This document shows, piece after piece, positions 8,166 to 18,039 of a stretch of 64,000 bases of DNA; positions within the stretch are counted from its first letter, which is position 1; each line of letters opens with the position of its first letter. Below the pieces are notes generated by a model. That model made no database searches and had not been told where the DNA came from. It saw only the letters and a list, made by a program, of their open reading frames with translations. The DNA lies in the NCBI RefSeq assembly GCF_011378855.1, contig NZ_WTLB01000005.1, positions 62,001 to 126,000 on the forward strand. Direction: 5' to 3'. The position numbers were made by a program, and so were the translations under genes. The DNA comes from Pseudoalteromonas sp. Z1A8. Lineage in GTDB: Bacteria; Pseudomonadota; Gammaproteobacteria; Enterobacterales; Alteromonadaceae.

Positions 8166-9122
8166 TTAGAACAGGGCTTTAATACGCTCCATTTGCGATT
8201 GTAAAAGTAAACTCTGAGAGTGGCTCATAATGTCACTCTCTCGTTTATTTTCGCTCAGTAAGCGCCCTACTTCTTGGGCTTCAAAGCTGTAACCTTGTGA
8301 CTGCCTGCCATCTTCAAAATGCTCAATTAAATCATCAAGCTCATACAAAGAGCACTCATAAGCTCTAAATGCATCGGGTATTTTTATATAGCCTTTGTTG
8401 CCAATAATATACGCGCCATTACCTAACCGACATTGAAATGACGTTGCTAAGCTCACCATTACATCGCCACAATTAGCCGTAATAAGTACATCGTCCTCTA
8501 CGCCTTTGTAGCGAATATTTGCTCTTACGTATAAGTTTTCCAGGTCGTTATTTAAAAAGTAATTGGCAATAGCTAGCGGATAAATTCCCATATCAAGTAA
8601 ACAACCGCCCGCCAAATCGGGGTTGTATTCACGCCCGTCGGGATTAAAAGGCACGGGGTAGCCAAAGTCGGCTTTAACATGCTTAATAGTGCCTATTCGT
8701 CCTTCTTCTACCCATTGTTTAGCTTTTTGTATTGCTGGTAAAAAGTACGTCCACATGGCTTCCATTAAAAATACGTCGTGCTTTTTAGCCAGTAAAGACA
8801 ACTGCTTACACTCTTCAGCCGAAACCGTAATGGGCTTTTCACACAATACATGCTTACCTGCTTTAATAGCATCGCTGGCATTTTTAAAGTGAAAGTTATG
8901 CGGGGTCGCAATGTAAACCACATCAACGTTTTTATCGTCAAATAATGCTTGATACCCTTCGTAGGCATTGGCCGCACCATACTTGCTCGCAAAAGCGGTT
9001 GCATCACTCCCGCTTCTTGCTGCAACCGCGTACGCAACACCATTATTGGTATGTGCTAAGTCTTCACAAAATTGTGCCGCAATTCGGCCACAACCAACAA
9101 TACCCCAATTTATTTTTTTCAT
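8166..9122 (-). CDS. Gfo/Idh/MocA family NAD(P)-dependent oxidoreductase
   Basis: A 318-residue protein with the N-terminal Rossmann motif GIVGCGRIA (about residues 7-15), then VVYIATPHNFH and the family signature CEKPITVSAEEC. Members oxidise sugars or diols; close types include D-xylose dehydrogenase and dihydrodiol dehydrogenase. It is divergent from xylB across a gap that carries a LacI-type operator, so it may be co-regulated and act on xylose or a derivative. The specific substrate is not readable, and oxidation of xylose would compete with the isomerase route encoded next door. Confidence 0.82.
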   Translation of the reverse strand: MKKINWGIVGCGRIAAQFCEDLAHTNNGVAYAVAARSGSDATAFASKYGAANAYEGYQALFDDKNVDVVYIATPHNFHFKNASDAIKAGKHVLCEKPITVSAEECKQLSLLAKKHDVFLMEAMWTYFLPAIQKAKQWVEEGRIGTIKHVKADFGYPVPFNPDGREYNPDLAGGCLLDMGIYPLAIANYFLNNDLENLYVRANIRYKGVEDDVLITANCGDVMVSLATSFQCRLGNGAYIIGNKGYIKIPDAFRAYECSLYELDDLIEHFEDGRQSQGYSFEAQEVGRLLSENKRESDIMSHSQSLLLQSQMERIKALF

Positions 9123-9218
9123 AGTGTTTCCTTATGATCTTAAAAAGAAATTTAAGTGAACTCCAACAATCAAGCTATAAACTTGCAAATTAATTGTTAA
9201 ACATAGTTTAAAACCAGC

Positions 9219-9258
9219 TTGACTTAACAATATCAAATCATTAATGTTAGCGCTAACA
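9219..9258 (+). promoter_or_regulatory. Promoter and LacI-type operator of xylBA
   Basis: TTGACT (9219-9224), a 17-base spacer and TAATGT (9242-9247) form a plausible promoter. The perfect palindrome TGTTAGCGCTAACA occupies 9245-9258, overlapping the -10 box. It is identical to the site before the GH43 gene. Confidence 0.78.
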
Positions 9259-9284
9259 CTAAAACAACATTAAGCATCACATTT

Positions 9285-10742
9285 ATGTTCCTTGGTATCG
9301 ATTTAGGCACTTCAGGTGTAAAAGTAATTATTTTAGACGAGCAAGACCAATTGCTTGCTCAAGCGAGCGGATCTTTGAGCGTTTCACGCCCGGCCCCCCT
9401 TTTTTCTGAACAAAATCCAGCAGATTGGTGGCTTGCTACATCTAGCGCAATCGAGGAGCTTAAAAATACTCACCCTGCATTACTAAAGTCAGTAAAGGCT
9501 GTGGGCCTTTCTGGGCAAATGCATGGCGCAACACTACTTGATAAAAACAATAATATTATTCGCCCCGCCATTTTATGGAACGACGGGCGCAGCGCAGCGC
9601 AATGTGTAGAGCTTGAAAAACGCGAACCTAACTCTCGTAATATTACCGGCAACATTGCCATGCCTGGTTTTACTGCACCAAAATTAGTGTGGTTAAAAGA
9701 GCATGAGCCAGCAAATTTTGCCAAAGTAGCCAAAGTATTGTTACCAAAAGACTACCTACGCTTTTTAATGACCGGCGATTTTGCATCAGACATGTCTGAC
9801 TCGGCTGGCACATTATGGCTAGACGTAGAAAAAAGAGCATGGTCGCAAAAAATGCTTAGCGCTTGCGACTTAACAGAGCAGCACATGCCTACCCTTTTTG
9901 AGGGCACACAAATTACTGGCAAATTAACAGCCCAAGTTGCTGCTAAATGGGGTATGGAGCAAGTGCCTGTTGTTGCAGGTGGTGGCGATAATGCCGCAGG
10001 CGCTGCCGGTGTTGGCGTAGTAAGGCCTAAACAAGCGTTTTTATCATTAGGTACTTCGGGCGTTTACTTTGTTGCTAACGATAAATACCTGCCTAACCCA
10101 GAAGGTGCTGTACATACTTTTTGTCATTGCATTGAAAACACCTGGCACCAAATGTCAGTGGTGTTAAGCGCAGCAAGTTGTTTAACCTGGGTCACTAAAT
10201 TAACCGGTTTTAAAAACGAAAGCGCATTGCTTGAACAAATAAGTAAATGCGATTTTAGCAAACCAAGCTCAGTGATATTTTTACCTTATTTAACTGGCGA
10301 GCGTACGCCGCATAATAACCCCGATGCCAAAGGTGTGTTTTTTGGTTTAGACAGCGATACCGATGCAGCAGCCCTTGGCCGCGCAGTACTCGAGGGCGTT
10401 GCTTTTGCCTTTGCCGATGGCCAACAAGTTCTGCTTGATGCTGGCGCACAAATTGACGATGTAACCGTTATTGGTGGCGGCGCTAAGAGCCCACTGTGGG
10501 GAAAAATCATCGCAAGCGTACTTAACCGCCCCCTTATTTACCGAGAAGGCTCAGAAGTTGGCCCTGCATTTGGCGCCGCAAGACTTGCCCGAATAGGAGT
10601 AGAACAACTCCCTGCACAACAAGTGTGTGTTAACGGCAAAGTAACGCAAACAATTGAGCCAGACCCAGTTATGCAAGACTTTTACGCACAGCAATACACA
10701 ACATACAAAGCACTTTATCAAAGTGTAAAAACATACTTTTAA
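9285..10742 (+). CDS. xylB: Xylulokinase
   Basis: A 485-residue FGGY-family sugar kinase. It shows the phosphate-1 motif LGIDLGTSGVK (residues 3-13), the substrate segment GLSGQMHGA, GGGDNAAGAAGVG in the middle and GGGAKSPLWGKIIASVL in the C-terminal ATP domain. It phosphorylates D-xylulose to xylulose-5-phosphate in the cytosol. xylA follows after only 30 bases, so the two form an operon behind the operator at 9245-9258. The ribosome-binding site before ATG 9285 is weak. Confidence 0.95.
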   Translation: MFLGIDLGTSGVKVIILDEQDQLLAQASGSLSVSRPAPLFSEQNPADWWLATSSAIEELKNTHPALLKSVKAVGLSGQMHGATLLDKNNNIIRPAILWNDGRSAAQCVELEKREPNSRNITGNIAMPGFTAPKLVWLKEHEPANFAKVAKVLLPKDYLRFLMTGDFASDMSDSAGTLWLDVEKRAWSQKMLSACDLTEQHMPTLFEGTQITGKLTAQVAAKWGMEQVPVVAGGGDNAAGAAGVGVVRPKQAFLSLGTSGVYFVANDKYLPNPEGAVHTFCHCIENTWHQMSVVLSAASCLTWVTKLTGFKNESALLEQISKCDFSKPSSVIFLPYLTGERTPHNNPDAKGVFFGLDSDTDAAALGRAVLEGVAFAFADGQQVLLDAGAQIDDVTVIGGGAKSPLWGKIIASVLNRPLIYREGSEVGPAFGAARLARIGVEQLPAQQVCVNGKVTQTIEPDPVMQDFYAQQYTTYKALYQSVKTYF

Positions 10743-10772
10743 TACACTATTATAAAATTAATGGAGCACATT

Positions 10773-12092
10773 ATGAGCGAGCAATTTTTTACAAACGTTG
10801 AAAAAATTAAATTTGAGGGTGAAAACTCTAAAAACCCATTTGCATTTCGTTACTACGACGAAAACCAAGTAGTGCTTGGCAAAACAATGAAAGAACATTT
10901 ACGTTTTGCAGCCTGTTACTGGCATAACTTTTGTTCTACTGGGTTTGATATTTTTGGTGAAGGTACATTTGATCGTCCTTGGATCCAACCTGTAGGCAAT
11001 CAATTAGAACTTGCTGAACAAAAAGTAAAAGTAGCCTTTGAATTTTATGAAAAATTAGGCGTTCCTTACTTTTGTTTTCATGATGTTGATATTGCCCCTG
11101 AAGGCAAAACACTACAAGAAAGCCACGATAACGTAACGCACATAGCTAACATTATCGAAAAAGAAATGCAGCGCACAGGTGTAAAACTACTGTGGGGTAC
11201 TGCTAACTTATTCTCAAATCAGCGTTTTTGTGCCGGTGGTGCAACAAACCCTAATCCTAATACGTATGCATACGCAGCAGCACAAGTTAAACATGCAATG
11301 GAAATTACGCATCGCTTAGGCGGCGAAAACTACGTACTTTGGGGTGGCCGTGAAGGTTACGACACGCTACTAAATACAGACCTTGCACAAGAAAGCGAAC
11401 AGTACGCACGCTTTTTGAAAATGGTTGTAGAGCACAAGAAAAAAATTGGTTTTAAAGGCACATTATTAATTGAGCCAAAACCACAAGAGCCAACTAAGCA
11501 CCAGTACGATTACGATACAGCAACGGTTGCAGGCTTTTTATATAAACATGGCTTACAAGACGAAATTAAAGTAAACATTGAAGCAAACCACGCAACACTT
11601 GCGGGTCATAGTTTCCATCACGAAATTGCAGTTGCTTGCGCTGAGGGCATTATGGGTAGTATTGACGCTAACCGTGGCGACATGCAAAACGGTTGGGATA
11701 CTGACCAATTTCCTAACGACGTAGCCGAGTGCACACTTGTTGTTTACGAAATTTTAAAAATGGGTGGTTTTACAACCGGTGGCTTTAACTTTGACACTAA
11801 ACTTCGTCGTCAATCGTGTGAGCGTGATGACTTATTCATTGGTCACATTGGCGGTATGGATACAATGGCTAAAGCATTACTCAATGCAGCAGCAATGATT
11901 GAAGGTGGCGAGCTGACTGATTTTGTTGAAAAACGTTACGCTGGTTGGAAAGAAGACCTAGGTCAAAGCATTCTAAATGGTGAGCAATCACTTGAGAGCC
12001 TTTCTGCCTTAGTACACGAGAACAACATCGATCCTAAGCAAGTTTCTGGTCGCCAAGAGCTGCTTGAGAATATTGTTAACCGCTACGTATAA
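10773..12092 (+). CDS. xylA: Xylose isomerase
   Basis: A 439-residue enzyme that interconverts D-xylose and D-xylulose in the cytosol with two divalent metals. The catalytic pair is seen in CFHDVD (His103 and Asp106), and later metal-site segments are [18 protein letters not shown] and [16 protein letters not shown]. The length matches the E. coli class II enzyme (440). The ATG at 10773 is chosen over the in-frame ATG at 10761 because GGAG stands eight bases before it and inside the longer reading. A hairpin separates it from the transaldolase gene. Confidence 0.96.
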   Translation: MSEQFFTNVEKIKFEGENSKNPFAFRYYDENQVVLGKTMKEHLRFAACYWHNFCSTGFDIFGEGTFDRPWIQPVGNQLELAEQKVKVAFEFYEKLGVPYFCFHDVDIAPEGKTLQESHDNVTHIANIIEKEMQRTGVKLLWGTANLFSNQRFCAGGATNPNPNTYAYAAAQVKHAMEITHRLGGENYVLWGGREGYDTLLNTDLAQESEQYARFLKMVVEHKKKIGFKGTLLIEPKPQEPTKHQYDYDTATVAGFLYKHGLQDEIKVNIEANHATLAGHSFHHEIAVACAEGIMGSIDANRGDMQNGWDTDQFPNDVAECTLVVYEILKMGGFTTGGFNFDTKLRRQSCERDDLFIGHIGGMDTMAKALLNAAAMIEGGELTDFVEKRYAGWKEDLGQSILNGEQSLESLSALVHENNIDPKQVSGRQELLENIVNRYV

Positions 12093-12098
12093 GGACAT

Positions 12099-12122
12099 CG
12101 CCTCGGTTTTAAAGCCGAGGCG
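12099..12122 (+). other. Intercistronic hairpin between xylA and tal
   Basis: CGCCTCGG and CCGAGGCG form an 8-bp GC-rich stem with loop TTTTAAAG, seven bases after the xylA stop. There is no T tract, so it is more likely an mRNA-stabilising or processing element than a terminator. Confidence 0.6.
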
Positions 12123-12131
12123 TACATCATT

Positions 12132-13070
12132 ATGAACTTGTTAGAACAACTCAAAAAAGTAACCACAGTCGTTGCCGACAGTGGCGATGTAGAGTCAATC
12201 AAAGCTCTACAACCGGTTGATGCAACAACCAACCCTTCGTTAATTTTACAAGCTGCAAAATTACCCCAGTATAAACATTTAATTAGTGATGCTATAAGCA
12301 AAGCTGGCAACGACGTTGACGCTATTTGCGACCAACTTATTGTTAATTTTGGCTGTGAAATACTAAAAGTAATACCTGGGCGTATATCAAGCGAAGTAGA
12401 TGCGCGTTTATCGTTTGACACCCAAGCAAGTATTGCCAAAGGGCGTAAGCTTATTTCACTTTACGAGCAAGCGGGTATTTCAAAAGACCGCGTACTTATT
12501 AAACTTGCTTCAACGTGGGAAGGCATTAAAGCCGCTGAGCAGTTAGAAAAAGAAGGCATTAAGTGTAACTTAACGCTGCTTTTTTCGATGGCGCAAGCCA
12601 TTGCGTGCGCGCAAGCTAATGTAACACTTATATCCCCGTTTGTTGGTCGTATTCTTGATTGGTACAAAGCGGCTGAAAACAAAAATTACACCCCAAGTGA
12701 AGATCCTGGTGTGCAGTCGGTTACCGGTATTTATCAGTATTACAAAAAGTACGATTATAAAACCGTGGTAATGGGCGCAAGCTTTAGAAACATTGAAGAA
12801 ATAATCGAACTTGCTGGCTGTGATTTACTCACTATTTCGCCACCGCTGTTAAATAGCTTACAAAGCCAAGAAGGTGAACTGGTTACTAAACTTGACGCTG
12901 CAAACATAACAAAAGCGCCGCGAAGTGAAATAACCGAGCTTACCCATCAGCAGTTTTTATGGCAGCACAACGAAGATCCAATGGCCAGCGAAAAGCTCGG
13001 TGAAGGCATTCGTAACTTTGCCAAAGACCAGCGTATTTTGGCTAAATTGGTTGAAGACCTACTACACTAA
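12132..13070 (+). CDS. tal: Transaldolase
   Basis: A 312-residue class I transaldolase of the TalA/TalB type. [10 protein letters not shown] near residue 30 and [11 protein letters not shown], with the Schiff-base Lys at about residue 124, identify it; [10 protein letters not shown] is a third signature. It moves a dihydroxyacetone unit between sedoheptulose-7-phosphate and glyceraldehyde-3-phosphate in the pentose phosphate pathway. Its place between xylA and transketolase shows a pathway island that feeds xylulose-5-phosphate into central metabolism. Confidence 0.95.
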   Translation: MNLLEQLKKVTTVVADSGDVESIKALQPVDATTNPSLILQAAKLPQYKHLISDAISKAGNDVDAICDQLIVNFGCEILKVIPGRISSEVDARLSFDTQASIAKGRKLISLYEQAGISKDRVLIKLASTWEGIKAAEQLEKEGIKCNLTLLFSMAQAIACAQANVTLISPFVGRILDWYKAAENKNYTPSEDPGVQSVTGIYQYYKKYDYKTVVMGASFRNIEEIIELAGCDLLTISPPLLNSLQSQEGELVTKLDAANITKAPRSEITELTHQQFLWQHNEDPMASEKLGEGIRNFAKDQRILAKLVEDLLH

Positions 13071-13079
13071 TTTCCCTCA

Positions 13080-13108
13080 AGCCTGCCACATTACGTGCGG
13101 GCTTTTTT
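13080..13108 (+). terminator. Intrinsic terminator after tal
   Basis: AGCCTGC pairs with GCGGGCT (one G-T pair) around a 10-base loop and is followed by six T residues. It stands between tal and the transketolase gene, so the latter has its own promoter or depends on read-through. Confidence 0.8.
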
Positions 13109-13128
13109 AATTTTATTTGAGGTAATAC

Positions 13129-15147
13129 ATGACTCAGCTTTCTTCTCGTGCGCCTTTTGCTAATGCCATTCGCGCACTCAGTATGGATGCGGTACAGCAA
13201 GCAAATTCAGGGCATCCGGGCGCACCTATGGGTATGGCCGATATAGCCGAAGTACTGTGGAACGATTTTTTAAACCACAATCCAAACGATCCTAATTGGC
13301 CAAACCGAGACCGCTTTGTTCTCAGTAACGGGCACGGCTCTATGCTTATTTATTCTTTATTGCATTTAAGCGGGTACGAACTACCACTTAGCGAGCTTAA
13401 ACAATTTAGACAAATGCATTCCAAAACCCCAGGTCACCCTGAATACGGTTATACCCCAGGTGTTGAAACAACCACAGGTCCGCTTGGCGCCGGTTTATCA
13501 AATGCCGTAGGTATGGCTATTGCCGAAAAAGCCCTAGCAGCACAATTTAACAAAGAGAGTTTTGATATTGTTGATCATTACACTTACTGCTTTATGGGTG
13601 ATGGTTGTTTAATGGAAGGCATATCGCACGAAGCATGTTCGCTTGCAGGCACATTAGGCCTGGGTAAACTTATTGCTTTTTGGGACGATAACGGCATATC
13701 TATCGACGGACACGTTGAGGGCTGGTTTACAGACGACACCGCTAAACGCTTTGACGCTTACGGCTGGCATGTAATAAAAGATATAGACGGCCACGACCCA
13801 GAACAAATTGCAAACGCTATTGCACAAGCCAAACAAGTGAGCGACAAACCTACTCTACTGTGTTGTAAAACCGTGATTGGCTTTGGCTCGCCAAATAAAT
13901 CAGGCTCGCACGACTGCCATGGCTCGCCATTAGGTAATGACGAAATAACCGCTGCGCGTAAATTTTTAAACCTACCAAATGAAGCATTTAGTATCAGTGA
14001 TGATATTTACGCACATTGGGACGCTAAACAAAGCGGTGATAAAAAACAAAAACAATGGCAGCAACTGTTTAGCGACTACACCAAAAGCCACCCAGAGCTT
14101 GGCAAAGAATTTGAGCGTCGCGTAATTAAACGCACGCTACCTGACAACTTTGAAGCCATAGCAAACGACTACATTGCACAGTGCAACAAAGACGCTGCTA
14201 ATATTGCCAGCCGAAAAGCCTCGCAAAACACCATTGAAGCCTTTGCACCGCATTTACCAGAGTTATTAGGTGGCTCTGCCGATTTAGCCGGCTCTAACTT
14301 AACGCTGTGGTCTGGATCTAAAGGCATAAGCGCAGATGACGCCAGCGGTAATTACCTGTTTTATGGCGTGCGCGAGTTTGGTATGAGCGGCATTATGAAT
14401 GGCATATCACTGCACAGTGGTTTTATTAATTACGGTGCTACATTTTTAATGTTTATAGAATACGCCCGTAACGCAGTAAGAATGTCGGCACTTATGGGTA
14501 TTCAAAATATATTTGTGTATACCCACGACTCTATTGGCCAAGGTGAAGACGGTCCAACTCACCAACCTATTGAGCAACTAGCCAACCTACGTATGACCCC
14601 AAACCTAGTAACATGGCGCCCATGTGATGCAGTAGAAACTGCAGTGTCGTGGAAAAACGCAATACAAAATCAGCAGCAACCTACAGCGCTTATTTTTAGT
14701 CGCCAAGGGCTCAACCACCAGCCACGTACCGCTCAGCAAATTAGCGACATAGAAAAAGGCGGCTATATTCTTAGCGAAAGCAATAAAGCGCCTGAGCTTA
14801 TTTTAATTGCAACGGGTTCTGAAGTTGATTTAGCAATGCAAGCCTCAAAAGAGCTTACAGCACAAGGTGTTGCAGTGCGTGTGGTATCAATGCCAAGCAC
14901 CACATTGTTTGATCTACAATCAGACGATTACAAGCAAAGTGTATTGCCAAACTCGGTAGCAAACCGTATTGCAATTGAAACATCACACCAAGACTACTGG
15001 CTTAAATATGTTGGCTTACAAGGCAAAGTAATTGGTATGAGCACTTTTGGTGAGTCGGCGCCAGGTAACGTGTTATTAGCGCACTTTGGCTTTACCACCA
15101 AAAATGTAGTGAGCACCGCGCAGGCGTTAATTAAAGCCAACACTTAA
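13129..15147 (+). CDS. tkt: Transketolase
   Basis: A 672-residue thiamine-diphosphate enzyme of the usual bacterial length (about 660-670). [17 protein letters not shown] and [16 protein letters not shown] form the substrate and ThDP pocket. [13 protein letters not shown] is the ThDP motif, and [20 protein letters not shown] marks the pyrimidine domain. It shuttles two-carbon units from xylulose-5-phosphate in the cytosol. The final gene of the xylA-tal-tkt series, it is preceded by a terminator and followed by another. Confidence 0.95.
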   Translation: MTQLSSRAPFANAIRALSMDAVQQANSGHPGAPMGMADIAEVLWNDFLNHNPNDPNWPNRDRFVLSNGHGSMLIYSLLHLSGYELPLSELKQFRQMHSKTPGHPEYGYTPGVETTTGPLGAGLSNAVGMAIAEKALAAQFNKESFDIVDHYTYCFMGDGCLMEGISHEACSLAGTLGLGKLIAFWDDNGISIDGHVEGWFTDDTAKRFDAYGWHVIKDIDGHDPEQIANAIAQAKQVSDKPTLLCCKTVIGFGSPNKSGSHDCHGSPLGNDEITAARKFLNLPNEAFSISDDIYAHWDAKQSGDKKQKQWQQLFSDYTKSHPELGKEFERRVIKRTLPDNFEAIANDYIAQCNKDAANIASRKASQNTIEAFAPHLPELLGGSADLAGSNLTLWSGSKGISADDASGNYLFYGVREFGMSGIMNGISLHSGFINYGATFLMFIEYARNAVRMSALMGIQNIFVYTHDSIGQGEDGPTHQPIEQLANLRMTPNLVTWRPCDAVETAVSWKNAIQNQQQPTALIFSRQGLNHQPRTAQQISDIEKGGYILSESNKAPELILIATGSEVDLAMQASKELTAQGVAVRVVSMPSTTLFDLQSDDYKQSVLPNSVANRIAIETSHQDYWLKYVGLQGKVIGMSTFGESAPGNVLLAHFGFTTKNVVSTAQALIKANT

Positions 15148-15197
15148 TATATTTAGTACGCGTAATGCGCTAAATAATCCAAACTTTATCCAATTAA

Positions 15198-15230
15198 TGC
15201 GCTAAGCTTCCCAAAGCTCGGCGCATTTTT
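15198..15230 (+). terminator. Intrinsic terminator after tkt
   Basis: TGCGC/GCGCA continues through a two-base mismatch into AGCTT/AAGCT around a short loop, followed by five T residues (15226-15230). Confidence 0.8.
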
Positions 15231-15254
15231 ATAATTAACTAACAAAGGTGAACT

Positions 15255-15638
15255 ATGAAATATTTACTATTAATTATGCTTTTTAGTGCAAGTACTAGTT
15301 TTAACGCATGGGCAAGTGACGAGCAAAATGATGAACTAATGCTAACGATTTTTTTAAAGCACGACCAATCAAAAAACCTCTCTGAAATAAAAGAAATACT
15401 AAACAACGCTAACTTTTACAAACACTTCCCACCAGAGGGCGCTACAGTAGAATCTTGGAAAGTAATGATGGGTATAGGGCAAGTAGTTACCTTGCGCTTT
15501 CCGGCAGCGTTATTACCAAAAGTAAATTTATCGATTGAACGTTATGGTTGGAAAGCCTACAGCACTGAGTTTTATCCAACATACGATCTGTACCCAATCG
15601 TAAAAGAAGAAATTAAAAAAGCCAGAATGAACAATTAA
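15255..15638 (+). CDS. Small secreted protein of unknown function
   Basis: A 127-residue product with a clear signal peptide (MKYLLLIMLFSASTSFNAWA, probable cleavage after Ala20). The mature part has FLKHDQSKNLSEI and YKHFPPEGATVESWKVMMG, then IGQVVTLRFP. I remember similar conserved hypothetical proteins in other Proteobacteria. The alternation of strand and helix and the KHDQSKNLSEI start recall small ferredoxin-like-fold proteins such as muconolactone isomerases, but that is only a guess. It is followed 13 bases later by galM, so a role in the periplasmic handling of xylose or xylan is possible. Confidence 0.7.
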   Translation: MKYLLLIMLFSASTSFNAWASDEQNDELMLTIFLKHDQSKNLSEIKEILNNANFYKHFPPEGATVESWKVMMGIGQVVTLRFPAALLPKVNLSIERYGWKAYSTEFYPTYDLYPIVKEEIKKARMNN

Positions 15639-15651
15639 AAGAGTAACCAAC

Positions 15652-16626
15652 ATGACAACTTCAATTGTTCAATACACACTAAGTAATGAGACAAACGACA
15701 CTATTTCTATTATTAACTACGGTGCCCGGCTTACCAGCTGGGTTACCCATGTTGATAATAAAAAACGAAATATTATACTTGGCTATTCTAATATTAATGA
15801 CTATTTAAACGACACGTTTTACTTAGGCGCTGTAGCCGGCCCTTATGCAAACAGGCTAAGTAACGCCCAAATAAACATTGATGATAAAGCCTATGCGCTT
15901 AATAAAAACGAAGGCGTAAACCAACTCCACGGCGGTCAAAAAGCATTAAGCGACTTGTTTTGGCAGCTCGATTACCATCAAAAAAATGCGTTAAGTTTAA
16001 GTATTACCCTACCCGATGGTTATAACGGCTACCCCGGTAAAACTATATTTAACGTGCTGTATACCTTTACCACTAACAGTAAAAACCAAAGTAATCTTGA
16101 TATTAAATTTACGATTACCAGTAATAAAAAAACGATTGCAGGGCCAACAGCGCACCCATATTTTAATTTAAATGGCATTACTAACAGCGCACAAGGGCAT
16201 ACATTAAAACTGGCCGCCGCGCATTATACCCCCGTAGATACAAACGCCATTCCCACAGGTTTAATAGCCCCTGTAGCAAATACCACTTTTGACTACACAA
16301 ATGCGCGGGTGCTTAATAAAACCGATAAACTCGATCATAACTTTGTAACCGAGCAAGTACTCAATCTGCAAGCCAATAAGCAACACGCGACGCTTACAAG
16401 CGCCGATGAAAAAGTAATGCTGAGTGTGCTTTCTAACTACCCTGCTATTCAGGTTTATACAGGGCAGCATTTAAAAAGCCCGTTTAACCAATTTGACGGT
16501 ATTTGCCTAGAGCCGCAATTTTTCCCCGACAGCCCTAATAACCCACACTTCCCATTTAGCTATTTAACACCACAAGTACCTTTGCAAACGCATATTAGTT
16601 ACTGCTTAACTAACTTGAAATCTTAA
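15652..16626 (+). CDS. galM: Aldose 1-epimerase (mutarotase)
   Basis: A 324-residue beta-sandwich mutarotase without a signal peptide. GAVAGPYANRLSNA is the N-terminal signature with an active-site Asn-Arg. AHPYFNLNG supplies the catalytic His, and ICLEPQFFPDSPNNPHFP the catalytic Glu. It interconverts alpha and beta anomers of aldoses, here most likely xylose, so that the isomerase receives the right anomer. It follows the small secreted protein by 13 bases and closes the xylose block. Confidence 0.92.
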   Translation: MTTSIVQYTLSNETNDTISIINYGARLTSWVTHVDNKKRNIILGYSNINDYLNDTFYLGAVAGPYANRLSNAQINIDDKAYALNKNEGVNQLHGGQKALSDLFWQLDYHQKNALSLSITLPDGYNGYPGKTIFNVLYTFTTNSKNQSNLDIKFTITSNKKTIAGPTAHPYFNLNGITNSAQGHTLKLAAAHYTPVDTNAIPTGLIAPVANTTFDYTNARVLNKTDKLDHNFVTEQVLNLQANKQHATLTSADEKVMLSVLSNYPAIQVYTGQHLKSPFNQFDGICLEPQFFPDSPNNPHFPFSYLTPQVPLQTHISYCLTNLKS

Positions 16627-16670
16627 TAATAAACCTATCAAAATAGCTATTTTAAGCGCTTAAAACCAAA

Positions 16671-16696
16671 AAAGGATCGCTATTAAGCGATCCTTT
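16671..16696 (-). terminator. Terminator of the first GH10 xylanase gene
   Basis: AAAGGATCGC and GCGATCCTTT form a 10-bp stem around TATTAA. On the minus strand the stem runs into a run of six T residues. galM on the plus strand may also end here, but with a poorer tail. Confidence 0.8.
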
Positions 16697-16721
16697 ACGG
16701 GAGGTTAAATGTTTTTTGCTA

Positions 16722-17870
16722 TTATAAATCGCTTACAAAGCTTTTAAGTTTTAACTCACGGTCAATTAATAATGGGTAATCGGTGCGCCCTTGCATTGGC
16801 CAATCGTTACGCCAAGTGCCTGCATCGCTTATACCCCAAAATGTTACGCGGCTTACTTTATCGTCATGCTTTTTAAGTATGTTAAACACGGCTTTGTAGC
16901 GCTCGCCTAACTGGGTATTTACTTCACTAGGCAATCCGTCAGGATATGGATTAAAGCGCTCTTGTAGCGCAATATCTAACGAAATATCAGCGCCTTGTTC
17001 TTCACCTTCAGGGAACGGTAAAACCGAAATATCAAGCTCGGTTATCATCACATCAATACCCGTTGCTGCGTATGCCACAATAGAGTCTTCCATTAACGAA
17101 AGCTCAGGGTTATCAAGCGAATAATGCGCTTGCATGCCAATGCCATCTATTTCAATGCCTTTGCTTTGTAAATTTTTAATAAGCGTAATTGCACCGGCTC
17201 TTTTTTCTGGCTTATACAAGTTGTAGTCGTTGTAATACAGCTTGGCATTAGGCGCTGCCTGCTTAGCGTATTTAAACGCGTATTCTATAAAGTCGTCACC
17301 AATAATAGTGCTCCATTTAGATTCACGAAGTGTGCCGTCTTCGTTTAATGCTTCGTTTACAACGTCCCATGCAAAAATACGGTTTTTATAACGCCCTGCA
17401 ACAGCATTAATATGGTTTTGCATACGCTTAAGTAATGCGTCGCGAGTAAGCGGTTCGCCCTGCTCATCTTCAAAAACCCAATCAGGTGTTTGCGAATGCC
17501 ACACTAATGTATGCCCAACTAACTCTTGGTTGTTCTCTTGTGCGTACTTAACTAACGCATCAGCGGCTTCAAAATCATACGTTTCAAGCTCTGGGTGTAT
17601 ACGTTCCCACTTCATAGAATTTTCTGGCGTAAAGGTATTAAATTGCGCTTTAGCCACGTTTAAATCTTCAGGCAAAGCTCCTAACACTTGGTCGCGGCTA
17701 ATTGCGGTACCAATTTTAAAGTGATCTTTAAATTGCGCTTTAAGCGTTAATTGCGCCGGCGCTTTTTGTGCTTTTAAAGTCGGTTTACTTTGCTCTGCTG
17801 AGCCATTACAGCCAAGTGTAAGGCTCGACATTCCTAATAAAATAGCAATCGTTAGTTTATTTTTATGCAT
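16722..17870 (-). CDS. GH10 endo-beta-1,4-xylanase, lipoprotein
   Basis: A 382-residue protein with a lipoprotein signal (lipobox LTLGC, Cys21), so probably anchored in the outer membrane. The GH10 barrel carries the acid/base in AWDVVNEALNEDG (Glu173) and the nucleophile in VMITELDIS (Glu278); LVGHTLVWHSQTPDW is a third signature. It should cut xylan or large xylo-oligosaccharides near the cell surface. A GT-N7-AC inverted repeat sits 48 bases before the ATG. It is one of three GH10 genes in 7 kb; length and fold show a single catalytic domain with no carbohydrate-binding module. Confidence 0.95.
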   Translation of the reverse strand: MHKNKLTIAILLGMSSLTLGCNGSAEQSKPTLKAQKAPAQLTLKAQFKDHFKIGTAISRDQVLGALPEDLNVAKAQFNTFTPENSMKWERIHPELETYDFEAADALVKYAQENNQELVGHTLVWHSQTPDWVFEDEQGEPLTRDALLKRMQNHINAVAGRYKNRIFAWDVVNEALNEDGTLRESKWSTIIGDDFIEYAFKYAKQAAPNAKLYYNDYNLYKPEKRAGAITLIKNLQSKGIEIDGIGMQAHYSLDNPELSLMEDSIVAYAATGIDVMITELDISVLPFPEGEEQGADISLDIALQERFNPYPDGLPSEVNTQLGERYKAVFNILKKHDDKVSRVTFWGISDAGTWRNDWPMQGRTDYPLLIDRELKLKSFVSDL

Positions 17871-17917
17871 GATGTACCTGTTGTGTGTTTTTTAGTGTGC
17901 AAGGTAAACTTAACACC

Positions 17918-17936
17918 ATATAGTCTTTTTGACAAC
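17918..17936. promoter_or_regulatory. Putative NrtR-like operator (site 1)
   Basis: ATATAGTCTTTTTGACAAC has the core GT-CTTTTTG-AC. It lies 48 bases upstream of the GH10 gene at 17870 and 104 bases before the cupin gene at 18040, so it may serve both. The ATATAGTC arm is shared with the sites at 23814, 26332 and 37441. Confidence 0.68.
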
Positions 17937-18039
17937 AACGTTTTATTGAAATAGACTGAACAAAAATAACACAGCACACATTTCTTAATTGCATACCTAA
18001 CTAGCAAGATAATTAGTAAATAAATTAGCAAGGACACAC

